A stretch of DNA of 12,803 nt from Saccoglossus kowalevskii (lineage: Eukaryota > Hemichordata > Enteropneusta > Harrimaniidae): contig NW_003116951.1 in assembly GCF_000003605.2 (NCBI RefSeq), positions 62,869 to 75,671 of the forward strand. The letters are read 5' to 3'. The notes beneath the pieces were generated by a model. That model searched no databases. It was not told the DNA's origin and worked only from the letters and a program-made list of their open reading frames with translations. This document shows positions 1 through 7,654 of the stretch, one piece after another (the stretch's first letter is position 1; each line of letters opens with the position of its first letter). Made by a program: the position numbers and the translations under genes.

Positions 1-41
1 TCCTGTTATATCAAAAGGAAGTGGGTGCGTGAAAATTGTAA

Positions 42-296
42 TTACACTTCGCAAGGGGCGTTATTTGAGTTTCCGTGTATACGAGGTATTGAAGTTAGTT
101 TATTGATGGTGAACACATGAACCTTCTGTGTATTCTGCCTTACGCGTCTAACTTGTTTTGCTATACCTAAATACTTAGCAGTGTTTGGGTGGGCAGCCGA
201 CAATCGAATGTTAATAATGCACTCTCTGGTAACACATGCAATTATACAACCACGAATCGAAACAGGATGGTTTTCTGTCGTCACGCAGTCAGCCAA
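42..296 (-). pseudogene. Possible decayed transposase helix-turn-helix segment
   Basis: An 84-codon open frame on the minus strand with no ATG start (it opens with TTG). It contains an RGCIIAC stretch followed about 20 residues later by TAKYLGIAKQVRRVRQ. That resembles the recognition-helix layout of Tc1/mariner or IS630-type transposases, where an RG-I-I helix is followed by an IA-x-x-LGI-x-x-x-V-R-R helix. No catalytic residues, terminal repeats or flanking TA duplication were found. The match is by pattern memory only, and an open frame of this length occurs by chance in DNA of this size. It could be nothing. Confidence 0.2.
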
Positions 297-640
297 ATCC
301 GGAATAAGTGCGATTTTCCAATTAATTAATCAATCCACAATTTGATCATCAAATGCAAATTTGGTGAAATATGGAACGAAATTGTGGTTCACATACATTT
401 GTGTAGAACTCGGAAGTTAAACATCGTTTTCAGACTTATTTATTTCCCCAACTTGCCAATTTATGCCGTCGATAAACGACTCAGTGGCACGTACGCTAAC
501 CACTTTATGTTTTCAAGGACGAGTAACCAAAACAATAGTCTCTATGTAACAGTGAAATTGCGATACAGTATTTGAAGTATGTTATAAAATATCGATAGAT
601 CACGTTCGCATTGAATATACGTTCAAACTTGCAACAGTGC
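297..640. other. Non-coding stretch, nothing recognised
   Basis: A/T-rich sequence with a 77-codon plus-strand frame (342-575) that shows no recognisable motif or coding character. No repeat or RNA gene is visible. Confidence 0.5.
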
Positions 641-668
641 GCAGTACATAAAGTGGCAGGGTCGTCAA

Positions 669-684
669 CCTGCGCATGCGCAGG
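669..684. promoter_or_regulatory. 16-bp perfect palindrome, NRF1-type site
   Basis: CCTGCGCATGCGCAGG reads identically on both strands and contains the GCGCATGCGC core bound by NRF1 in animals. It sits in a short CpG-containing patch (about 635-720) that also holds GTGCGCAG and a run of CG dinucleotides. It could be a host promoter element or part of a dispersed repeat, since related CATGCGCAG strings recur at about 5697, 7750 and 7793. Confidence 0.5.
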
Positions 685-1185
685 AATTGAGTCCCAAGCG
701 ACGATTGCAACACGCGCTAAAAACGCAAAGGCTCACTTTTTTGTAAACAATGACACGCTATGACAATCTGACGCTATAAATTAAGTCAAATATTTACCTC
801 CATGGCCAAACCAAGAACTATTGTCAAACATACTAATAGTTGTTCACTATTTCGTAGTTGATAACATTTCAAGTTACTGATAGTCAAATACACTGCTCGG
901 GAGTCAAGTAAATGACTACTGTGGGATATTGGCATTGTTATGTTATTATTCTCAATACATTCTCCAGATGCGAAAAGACCCAATACGAATGAATTAAAAA
1001 TGGTGTGTTTCATTTTTCAAATTCTAGTAGTAAACAACATCATAAAGCAGTTGAAACTCACTCAATACCACCATATGTGTTTACTAAGTAAACGTAATTA
1101 TTGACAAAGGTCACTGATAAGTGGAGTATTCCATTCTGTCATTAGGGTGTGAAGGCTATTGACAATGGAAACAGTTAATATACAT

Positions 1186-1233
1186 GTACAGGAGGGATTT
1201 TTTTTAATAAAATATTTTTACTACTCCCTGTAC
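1186..1233. repeat. Short inverted repeat (hairpin)
   Basis: GTACAGG at 1186-1192 is mirrored by CCTGTAC at 1227-1233, with partly matching A/T-rich sequence between. The arms begin and end at TA-containing borders, so this may be the remnant of a small TA-inserting element or simply a hairpin. Confidence 0.35.
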
Positions 1234-1370
1234 GTGATCCAAATCAAAGATTGCTATCGCTAAATTCACAAACAAACGCGCATATCTCAAACTACTAAGA
1301 CTTTTAAACTGATTACTATTTAATTGCCCTCAACACTTTTCAATAAATCAAAATAATGTAATCAGGCCTG

Positions 1371-1393
1371 CCCCCCCCCCCAGAAAAAAAAAA
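1371..1393. repeat. Poly-C tract followed by poly-A
   Basis: Eleven C residues, then AG, then ten A residues. Two other long C/G tracts occur in the window (9319-9329 and 11464-11473). Confidence 0.85.
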
Positions 1394-1665
1394 CGAAAAA
1401 GGAGAGACTTTCAGAAATATATTGGACTTGTTACCGTCGTACATCGATATAGATTATCAACCGATTTGAGACTACTGTTTTTCAACCAAACAGTCCAATA
1501 CAGAAATGATACCGGAGTTAGCGTAACTTAGCATGGCAACAACCGTGACTACCTCAGTTTGTCATATCGTTTGGTTACAGCAGACAACAACATGTCATGA
1601 TTTTGTTCAAATCTCTGATCGGTTTAGCGCCACCACAGTCTGGACATTACAATATTACTAAACGC

Positions 1666-2035
1666 GGTTTCCAGTCTCTGTCCCGCGAGTACAGTAGATA
1701 ATAGGCGTTCCTATGAGTTTGGCTACCCTCAGTATACGGCTCGTCGGTCGACCGAGGCAGAGTCGCAGTTGTGCAGCGGAAAGACACAGGAACCGTGTCA
1801 TAGACATCATAGAGTCTTTAGGATCATTTCCTTCAAAATATCCAAATTTTTCATACAACTTACGGACGTTTTTAGCACCACAGTATAATCTAGACACGGT
1901 TTAAGACTCTTACTGGTGCACTACTGTGACTCTGCCCCGGGTGGCCGGCGAGCAGCTTGTGGCCATGATGACACATCCTTTTGAGGGCAGCATAACAATT
2001 ACTATACAAAACTCGTGGGACAAAGACTGGAAATC
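1666..2035. mobile_element. 370-bp foldback (long-TIR) element
   Basis: The outer 25 bp at 1666-1690 match the reverse complement of 2011-2035 at 22 of 25 positions (shared core TTTCCAGTCT-TGTCCC-CGAGT). The inverted similarity then weakens and returns: GGCAGAGTC at 1756 pairs with GACTCTGCC at 1928-1936, and AACCGTGTC at 1791-1799 pairs with GACACGGTT at 1893-1901. These inner segments form a 44-bp ungapped block with about 77% identity by hand count, at nearly equal distance from each end (90 and 99 bp). The arms are therefore about 135-143 bp around a loop of about 93 bp. This is the form of a non-autonomous foldback or MITE-like DNA transposon. Open frames on both strands inside it (1658-1904) are by-products of the inverted structure and higher GC. 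I could not identify a target-site duplication, so the superfamily is open and the exact ends may shift by a few bases. Confidence 0.75.
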
Positions 2036-2419
2036 GAAATACTGCATTTTGGTTTTTTATTCATTTAAAACACACTGAAATAATACGTATGTATATTTTA
2101 TTTTCTTGTTTCTGATTTATTTCTGTTCGGGGTTGGGGTGAGCGGATGGCGGAAGCTATCTTACCTTAATACTTGTATATTCATCCTCTCTTCGATCGAG
2201 TACGCCCTCGGCGATGATGATCTGTATGACGTCTTCTTTTCAAACATTGTACGTTCCCCGTAAAAATCTCCAAGTCTGCGATCTGCATAGCAGGTCATGA
2301 AAAAATAATATTTGATACATCTTTTTAGTTTCTTATCTAATAAGTTGAAGATTACTATAAACATCACTTAAATATACCACAGAACAATACAAATGGTAAA
2401 TAACCAGGAAAGCGAATAT
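2036..2419. other. Non-coding stretch, nothing certain
   Basis: A/T-rich. A 68-codon minus-strand frame (2367-2161) carries no motif I recognise. It could belong to the downstream part of the adjacent transposase relic, but I see no DDE-type residues that would support this. Confidence 0.4.
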
Positions 2420-2838
2420 TCATTTGGGTGCCAGAAAAATCCGTCCCAAAGTCAAAGTAAGTAAAAACTTACTTTCCAAAGATTTGTGTCTTGTCTCTTC
2501 TATAATACCATCGGACCAAAATATGTTGTTGTCAACAGCAAATGATGATACGATTGACATCTGATATACTTTCGATGTGTGGCTCACTGTTACTCCATAT
2601 CTGCCGTGTTCCACAATATCGCCCGCACAGTATGCATGCTCCTGTAGCGATGATCAATGAACTCCGCTCGACTCCACTCGGTCGCTGAACGGTTTACACG
2701 CATACTCCGGTGGGTCCGTCGGACAGTTGTCATGAAGCGAGTCTCGTCGTAGAATAATTCTCGACCTCCGTATTTATCCATATTCGACACAGGATCAACT
2801 ACAACACGAGTGATCTGCATTCTAAGTGCTGTGCACAC
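2420..2838 (-). pseudogene. Decayed Tc1/mariner-like transposase fragment
   Basis: Two overlapping minus-strand frames together resemble the middle of a Tc1-type DDE transposase. The upstream frame (2838-2590) has LFYDETRF with DETRF at 2748-2734. This matches the block around the first catalytic aspartate of the family, usually written DESRF. In a different frame, GDIVEHGRYG at 2623-2594 resembles the VEHDRYGGGSVMVW block that normally follows about 30 residues later. At least one frameshift lies between them (about 2625-2730). After the second block the expected glycine-rich VMVWG stretch is not conserved, and I could not find the second D or the final D/E. No terminal inverted repeats were found around it. 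I read this as an old, inactive fragment; profile searching could still overturn it. Confidence 0.45.
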
Positions 2839-3264
2839 AGGAAGATGACAGGTTCACATCTGGTGAACGTCAGCGGTTTTCATGACTGGATTGTTTGGGA
2901 TAAGGGGTATCTTTATTCAGTCGCCATGGTTTTATCAGCATAGCTTATTTCGACTTTTTCTATTTTGAAAAAGATACTTGTTTTATTTCGATCTTTTCCG
3001 AAGAAAATGTTCCGTTCTAGAATGCGATAACCGCAGAAAAGAAGCCCATGGATTTGTGAGTATCACGTGGTTTGCCAATTTCTAGATGGCGCTTTGAGCG
3101 GGTATTCCCCGAGCTGGTAACGATGATAATAACGGAATGTCCTGATACGAAAGGAATGCGATTAGGAACACGTGAAAGCAATTATGTTCTCTTTAAACTG
3201 GGTCAACTGATGTAGATTATGAGCAGTTCCGTCACATTAGTGGCGTACACGTTAGAAATTCAGG
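2839..3264. other. Non-coding stretch with a CTCF-like core
   Basis: No gene recognised. CTAGATGGCGC at 3082-3092 matches the core of the animal CTCF consensus (CTAG-A/G-T/G-GGC-G-C), while the three bases before it do not fit. CACGTG E-boxes lie at about 3064 and 3170. Any further N-terminal part of the neighbouring transposase relic should lie at the left edge, but I could not read it convincingly. Confidence 0.35.
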
Positions 3265-3430
3265 CGCGTGCCGAGACTAGGTCCGAGTCGGCACGTGCCG
3301 AAACGTGAGTGTGAACGGTCGAGACCGAGTCGACAAGTGCCGACAAAAATCGATCTCGGGCCTCATAGATGCCCGGGACCGAAACTCGGCACATGTCGAA
3401 CTTTGCTGCCGAGCTGAAATTACGCCCTCG
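3265..3430. repeat. CpG-rich block of related palindromes
   Basis: TCGGCACGTGCCGA at 3288-3301 is a perfect 14-bp palindrome. Diverged versions follow: TCGACAAGTGCCGA at about 3330-3343 and TCGGCACATGTCGA at 3385-3398. GTGCCGA at 3268-3274 also pairs with TCGGCAC at 3288-3294. Each palindrome is preceded by a GTCCGAG- or GACCGA-type string, so the block looks like about three imperfect units 42-55 bp apart. CpG density is well above the surroundings. GTGTGAACGGTC within it recalls the subterminal GTTCACACT strings of some PIF/Harbinger elements. This may be a subterminal region of a DNA transposon or a structured binding-site cluster. Confidence 0.6.
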
Positions 3431-3788
3431 GTGGTGAATTTAAGATGAGATGACGATGGAGGGAAGTACAGCTAGCTATGTCGGATGCTGCAGTAAAGAA
3501 TGAATTGAATGCAGAACGTTGTCGGCGACGCATATTTATGTGCTGCTGCAACCGTTTTTTTCTTGCAATGCTACATTGACGTAAAACAAATAATTGTTTT
3601 TCGAATCTTCTTTGCCGCTCATGTGCACGACAACTCGTATTAACTACTATAACAGCAAATTGATATAATTTCAATTTAGCACTTGGTGTCAAGTGCGCCC
3701 CGACTAACGTGAGAACGCAACTGCTGTAATCCCTCAGGCTCTGCAAACACAAAGGATTGGACATTTCGACACGTTCCAGAGACTCCAT
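3420..3788 (-). CDS. Unidentified 122-codon frame, possibly transposon-derived
   Basis: The longest open frame outside the LINE. From an ATG at 3788 it encodes 122 residues; the frame is also open upstream to 3821. The central part is strongly basic: an ERQRRFEK segment, then ARKKRLQQHINMRRRQRSAF. A basic run, then H-x-IN-x-RRR, then AF, is reminiscent of the N-terminal segment of PIF/Harbinger transposases (KRR--W-HP-N-RR---GAF). No catalytic domain is visible, no splice structure is obvious, and an open frame this long is not beyond chance in a window of this size. The CpG-rich palindrome block lies directly downstream, which fits a transposon context. Function is not assigned. Confidence 0.22.
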   Translation of the reverse strand: MESLERVEMSNPLCLQSLRDYSSCVLTLVGAHLTPSAKLKLYQFAVIVVNTSCRAHERQRRFEKQLFVLRQCSIARKKRLQQHINMRRRQRSAFNSFFTAASDIASCTSLHRHLILNSPPRA

Positions 3789-3986
3789 AACGTGAACGTA
3801 GCAATTGTGTGTGAGTAGCAATCATATTTGCATATTCATGTCTTATACATAAGCCTGTTAAGAGCCAACATATCATGATCGCCAGACTTACAGAAATTAT
3901 AGATAGTTGATCCAATCTTCCGACGACCACCTTCACATATTGATAGAAAAAGTCACGGTGATAGTTGATGTGAACAATTATTTAAC

Positions 3987-4356
3987 TAAAGGCTTTCCGT
4001 TTTCGACATTGTGAAATTCTTTTTTTGGGAGAAAAAAAAAACTAAAAAAAAATTATTTTGAAAAGGAATAATTCATAACGAATTGTATCCCCCATGTACC
4101 CATAAATAATTTTCATAATTAACCACGAATATTAAAGAAAAAAGATATTTGCTATATTCTCTATACTTATGTTTGCCTTTTATTTGTCTTGAATTATGAC
4201 TGAAAGAAACTGAATGAAATCACAAACTATGTAGTGTGTTCAACAACTCGTGTGTTAATAATAACTTTAATAAATATGATTTTAATGGGTAAAAATATTG
4301 TATTTTTCTTCATAAAAACGAAAGAATTTCACAATGTCGTAAACGGAAGGTCTTTA
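3987..4356. mobile_element. MITE, TA-flanked, 34-bp TIRs
   Basis: The sequence 3989-4022 and the reverse complement of 4321-4354 agree at 31 of 34 positions. The terminal repeat reads AAG-C-TTCCGTTT-CGACA and continues TTGTGAAATTCTTT. A TA dinucleotide sits immediately outside both ends (3987-3988 and 4355-4356), as expected for the TA target duplication of Tc1/mariner insertions. The 366-bp interior is A/T-rich with long A and T runs and contains no coding frame, so the element is non-autonomous. The close match of the ends suggests it is younger than most other elements here. Confidence 0.85.
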
Positions 4357-4715
4357 TTGCAGTGTTAACTTGAAGATTACTCTTGCGTAAATTAACTATC
4401 TAGTATATCCAGGATCAGGAGATGAATTGAAATATTTATACGTACGGAATAGCTGGTTAATCTAGTCCTGAGGTTTGTTAATATTTGTTGGAGATCTAGA
4501 ACTAAACATTAAAAAAACAACACATGCGTGTCGAAATCCGTACTCGACCGGATGATGTGTTTCCTAACTGCCTAATTTGCATGACGTTACGTGTTTCAGT
4601 AATCTGTTTCAAGTTTGTCTGCAAGGGATATCAACCAATAAGCTGGTACAGTGGCGTCGAATGGTGACAGGCATTGGTTAGAGATGCAACATAGACGGAA
4701 ACATTATAGACCAAA
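4357..4715. other. Non-coding stretch, nothing recognised
   Basis: A/T-rich and without motifs, except a CRE-like TGACGTTACGTG near 4582. Confidence 0.45.
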
Positions 4716-4848
4716 TCGGATTATGATTCATCATAAATTCATAATGTTGCGTTTTCAGGACACACAACAATATTCGTTGAAAGAAAGATCAGAACCCCGT
4801 AATACGCATGCGTGTGTAGTGACTGTGCGTACCAAAACACAAGTGTAC
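4716..4848 (+). repeat. Dispersed repeat family, copy A
   Basis: Aligns with about 7655-7795 on the same strand. Within 28 aligned bases starting at the shared TTGC (4748 and 7695) I count 23 identities, including an exact CAGGACACACA. Similarity continues through GATT-ATC-TAAATT upstream and, downstream, through AACC, CATGCG, GTACCAA-ACAC and GTG-ACAT in the same order and spacing. The 61-bp tandem array starts inside this copy. The CAGG in both copies follows a T-rich run and looks like a splice acceptor, but no exon could be defined. Confidence 0.65.
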
Positions 4849-5115
4849 ATCAGAACCCCGTAATACGCATGCGTGTTTAGTGACTGTGCGTACCAAAACA
4901 CGGGTGTACATCAGAACCCCGTAATACGCATGCGTGTGTAGCGACTGTGCGTACCGAAACACAGGTGTACATCAGAACCCCGTAATACGCATGCGTGTGT
5001 AGTGACTGTGCGTACCAAAACACAGGTGTACATCAGAACCCCGTAATACGCATGCATGTGTAGTGACTGTGCGTACCGAAACACAGGTGTACACCAGAAC
5101 CCCGTAATGCGCATG
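4788..5115 (+). repeat. 61-bp tandem repeat, about 5.4 copies
   Basis: Units start at 4788, 4849, 4910, 4971, 5032 and 5093 (partial), exactly 61 bp apart. Each begins ATCAGAACCCCGTAATACGC, followed by the palindromic ACGCATGCGT, GTGACTGTGCGTACC and GTGTACAT. Units differ by only a few substitutions, so the array is recent or homogenised. Because 61 is not a multiple of three, open frames across it are meaningless. Confidence 0.97.
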
Positions 5116-5433
5116 TCTGTCCATTGTGGCATCGAACGACTCTGAGAATTTCGAGGTGTGTTACAAGAACAGCGTTTTTATTTCATGACATTCTCGTTCA
5201 CATTGTCTCTTTAACTAATCCAGTTTTATTGTTGCTGTTTCCGTATTTATTTGGCTCAGGCAAATCGCCATTTTCTGATTAGCTTAGTTCATTTTAAGTT
5301 TTAAGTTCTATGTTGGAATATAAATAAAAAACTTTAATGTTAATATTGTCATGTGGTATCTACAACATCTCTTTAAATTTATATGGAAACTCGTGTGCGT
5401 ATTAGAAAAACTTCATGAATGAAACTTACAGGG
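5116..5433. other. Non-coding stretch, nothing recognised
   Basis: A/T-rich; an AATAAA string occurs at about 5324 but no gene leads into it. Confidence 0.5.
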
Positions 5434-5482
5434 CGGTAGTCGTCGCGCCACGCATGCGCGAGATATATGGGTCTCATATAAA
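5434..5482 (+). repeat. 49-bp promoter-like module, copy 1
   Basis: Matches 11484-11530 with two substitutions (GC versus TT) and a two-base AT indel. Both copies contain GTAGTCGTC, CCACGCATGCGCGAGATAT, GGGTCTCATATAAA. The shared segment ends at the TATAAA in both places, and the sequences beyond differ completely. Confidence 0.9.
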
Positions 5483-5525
5483 AAAAAAGATGGCGACTTT
5501 GACTGTTGCGCAAATCAACGAGTAA
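5451..5525 (+). promoter_or_regulatory. Compact promoter with YY1/TISU-type start
   Basis: In order: CGCATGCGCG (NRF1-type), TATAAA at 5477-5482, then AAAGATGGCGAC at 5487-5498. The last matches the YY1 site that doubles as a TISU translation start in genes with very short leaders. The ATG at 5490 opens 11 codons (MATLTVAQINE) before a stop at 5523. The reading could instead leave through a donor-like CGA|GTAAAA at 5521/5522. A second donor-like CAG|GTAAAA lies near 5620. A first exon of a host gene or a transposon promoter would both fit; no downstream exon was recognised. Confidence 0.35.
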
Positions 5526-6076
5526 AAAATTAGACGTTACCCAGCTTTAATTAGTATTTTTAGATGATTGGAAGGTGTTGAACAAATCACCGGCGGTAAT
5601 TAGCGCAAGTCGCACCCAGGTAAAACCTCATATTTTCATTAGAAGAGCGCATTTGGATTGTGGGGAAATCAATGTTTATCAACACAAGTGTCGCACATGC
5701 GCAGCGCGGCAACTGTCGCCCTTTAAAGTATATTATTTTTATCAACATGCTGTGTTATATAAAAAAAAAAAACAGATCACAACTATCACATTATTTAGTA
5801 GCAGATTTGAAATATTTGTTTTTCATAATTGAAATGATATTAATTCATCATCAGAGTATAATCAGTTTACATTCTCACATATTATATGTATCCCACTAGC
5901 AGTACCTTGCAAACGTCACGCAACAAGAGACGCCGCAATGTTTTACTTTGAGTATCTAAATTATATGTATGTTGTATTTTAACAACGTCCGTTGTAAAAA
6001 TAAGGCAAACAATAACAATGAAGCTCATACTATAACATACCATGTGTACTTTTTGAATACACCTTTCCTATGTGAC
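5526..6076. other. Non-coding stretch with a partial repeat match
   Basis: CAACACAAGTGTCGCACATGCGCAG near 5675-5700 resembles the tail of the dispersed family at about 7779-7802 and may be a degraded third member. TTTAACAACG and CGTTGTAAAA near 5980-6000 form a small hairpin. No coding character is seen in the overlapping open frames. Confidence 0.4.
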
Positions 6077-6090
6077 GCGCCCTCTAGCGG
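6077..6090 (-). promoter_or_regulatory. CTCF-like site
   Basis: Read on the minus strand, CCGCTAGAGGGCGC fits the CTCF core consensus CCASYAGRKGGCRS at 13 of 14 positions. CTCF is conserved across bilaterian animals, where it marks chromatin boundaries. A 14-bp match can occur by chance, but the CpG-rich neighbourhood makes it more plausible. Confidence 0.45.
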
Positions 6091-6149
6091 CAATGCTATG
6101 CAATGCAGGATTACTTCAAAGTTGAGTTTGTGTTGTTTTCTCGAATTTT

Positions 6150-6300
6150 CACCGGCTCCACCGGCGTTCCACAGCAGCGCGCACAAAGCCCATAGAAATA
6201 CGTGGTACAGTGGTGCGCGTCTTAGCAACGTAGAACGTCTGTGACGTAGCTCCGCCCCCGAGGTATCAAAGATAACGCGAAGGCTGTTCAATGTGTCGAC
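6150..6300 (+). promoter_or_regulatory. CpG-rich, promoter-like patch
   Basis: Contains TTAGCAACG (half X-box), TGACGTA at 6242-6248 (CRE-like) and CCGCCCC at 6252-6258 (GC box) within about 40 bp, in sequence clearly richer in CG than its surroundings. The overlapping open frames on both strands (5969-6291) look like shadows of this GC-rich patch. No start site or exon was identified. Confidence 0.35.
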
Positions 6301-7163
6301 ATCGGTTTGATCTGCAGTCGTCCATCAGGGAAAATTATAATTTTTGTGAGATTTTACTAAAATATCCTAGATGACGAATGACTACCCAAACAAACGCAGT
6401 TTGTTGACTTGAACAACATTGTTTTCACCCGTAACATAAAGGTTATGCTGACGTGCCTGGTTGCAGAAACTAAAAAAATAGCGTCCCTATTTCTGTGTAA
6501 TACATTGTAACATACGCAGTTCACCTGCTTTTTTTCTAGGATAATGTCAATGAATTCAGTCAATTACTCGACAGTCATGTTTTTCACGTTGTATCCCATT
6601 CTTTTGTGTCGAGCCTCGCAGCTGGAAATCTTCAAAGTGTCGTATGATAAGGGACGAACGCTGCACTAATACGATTCATTCTTTCCGAGTAATTCGAATA
6701 GGAAGCATGTTGCTTGCGAGTTACAGTGTGCGACTATGCAGCTGACTGCTGTATCTTAAAGAATAGAAGTATGTGAAGACAAGTGACATACTTCGACATT
6801 TACTGATGTTGAGATTCAGTAATTACTAATTCTGAAATTGTCCTGAACCAATTTTGTTGACTTTGTATGCAGCATCAATTGCGATATAAATAAAATAAAA
6901 GTAAAATAAGTAAAGAACGTTAGCACAGAGTCCCTGTACGTCCACGAGTGAACTAGCTCCTACGTTATTAATAATTTATTTTTTAATTTAAGGAAGTTGT
7001 CATGGGTTACATTGATTCTGAATGCCAGTTCATAAAATTTCATCAAAGTTGATATTGTACGTCCAGTATTTACGATATTTTTATCGTAGATGAAATAATT
7101 TTCTCAATTTCTGACAACAGATTTTATGATGTCATACTTTACCCATAATCCTTTGCTTGAGAA
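6301..7163. other. Long non-coding stretch with small hairpins
   Basis: No gene recognised. GAAGTATGT at 6766-6774 is mirrored by ACATACTTC at 6786-6794, and TTACTGA/TCAGTAA form another hairpin just downstream. TACGATA-TTTT-TATCGTA lies near 7070-7090. CCCATAATCCTTTGC at about 7142-7156 vaguely resembles a ZNF143 site. Confidence 0.45.
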
Positions 7164-7178
7164 TCAAGATGGCTGACT
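7164..7178 (+). promoter_or_regulatory. YY1-like TCAAGATGGCTGACT, copy 1
   Basis: An exact 15-bp match to 10054-10068. AAGATGGC is the YY1 core. The ATG opens an 18-codon frame with no recognisable product. It may be a repeat fragment, since a 15-bp exact repeat is mildly unexpected by chance in a window this size. Confidence 0.35.
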
Positions 7179-7654
7179 ACATAATACCGATGAAAAGTTT
7201 TGAATATCTAGAGAATGAAAACTGATATAAAAAAGTGTAAATTGCATTCTCCTACATTTGTGGAGCTTTTTCTTTAGGGGTCATTATGTGGTTTGGATTG
7301 AGGTTCCCTTTATTAAGTATTGCCCTTCAACGCCACAAAATATCAAGTTGCGGTTATTAATTTCTATACAAAACTTGTACTAGTAGTACCTCAAAACATC
7401 AGTATGACCGTTCTAATGTGAGCTGTTCCACGTATATCTTCCGTTCTCCTCATTGGCATGAATGTGTGAGACATAGAAGGTGGGCAAACTGAAAGCATAG
7501 AGATTAGTAATGTGATGTAGGTGGGAGGTTGGTTCGGCATCATGTCGAATGGTAACCCATGATATTTGTTCCAGTTGCAGCTGTAGTTTATTAAATATGC
7601 ATTATGGACGAAAACATATATATCTATATACTTAATTGTGTTGTTTGATATACT
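7179..7654. other. Non-coding stretch, nothing recognised
   Basis: A/T-rich, no motif or repeat of note. Confidence 0.5.

Larger units (their letters stand above)
685..1665. other. Long non-coding stretch with small repeats
   Basis: No gene could be supported. A 75-codon minus-strand frame (1013-786) starts at an ATG with an A at -3 and runs into a donor-like GAG|GTAAAT near 797, but the protein shows no known motif. A hairpin (1186-1233) and a C/A homopolymer pair (1371-1393) are listed separately. GCATGGCAAC near 1531 resembles half of an RFX X-box. Confidence 0.45.

Noticed and set aside
786-1013. 75-codon minus-strand frame with good start context and a donor-like end
   Set aside because: No known motif or homology, and frames of this size are expected by chance. 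The hydrophobic C-terminal stretch alone is not evidence for a gene.
1658-1904. Overlapping open frames on both strands
   Set aside because: They lie within the inverted arms and GC-richer loop of the foldback element and mirror each other's coverage.
3676-3936. 86-codon minus-strand frame with a hydrophobic segment (SLAIMICWLLTGLCI)
   Set aside because: Overlaps another frame on the same strand, has no signal of family membership and could be a chance hydrophobic run in T-rich DNA.
4788-5115. CRISPR array
   Set aside because: The whole 61-bp unit is conserved, with no variable spacers, and the setting is an animal genome.
4788-5132. Repetitive open frames across the 61-bp array
   Set aside because: The period is not a multiple of three, so the repeated peptides come from reading the tandem array in rotating frames.
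5575-5899. Two plus-strand frames of about 80 codons
   Set aside because: One starts only at GTG; both run through poly-A and A/T-rich sequence with low-complexity translation.
1220-6949. Shared string TCCCTGTACGT near 1226 and 6932
   Set aside because: An 11-bp match without flanking similarity is expected by chance in a window of this length.
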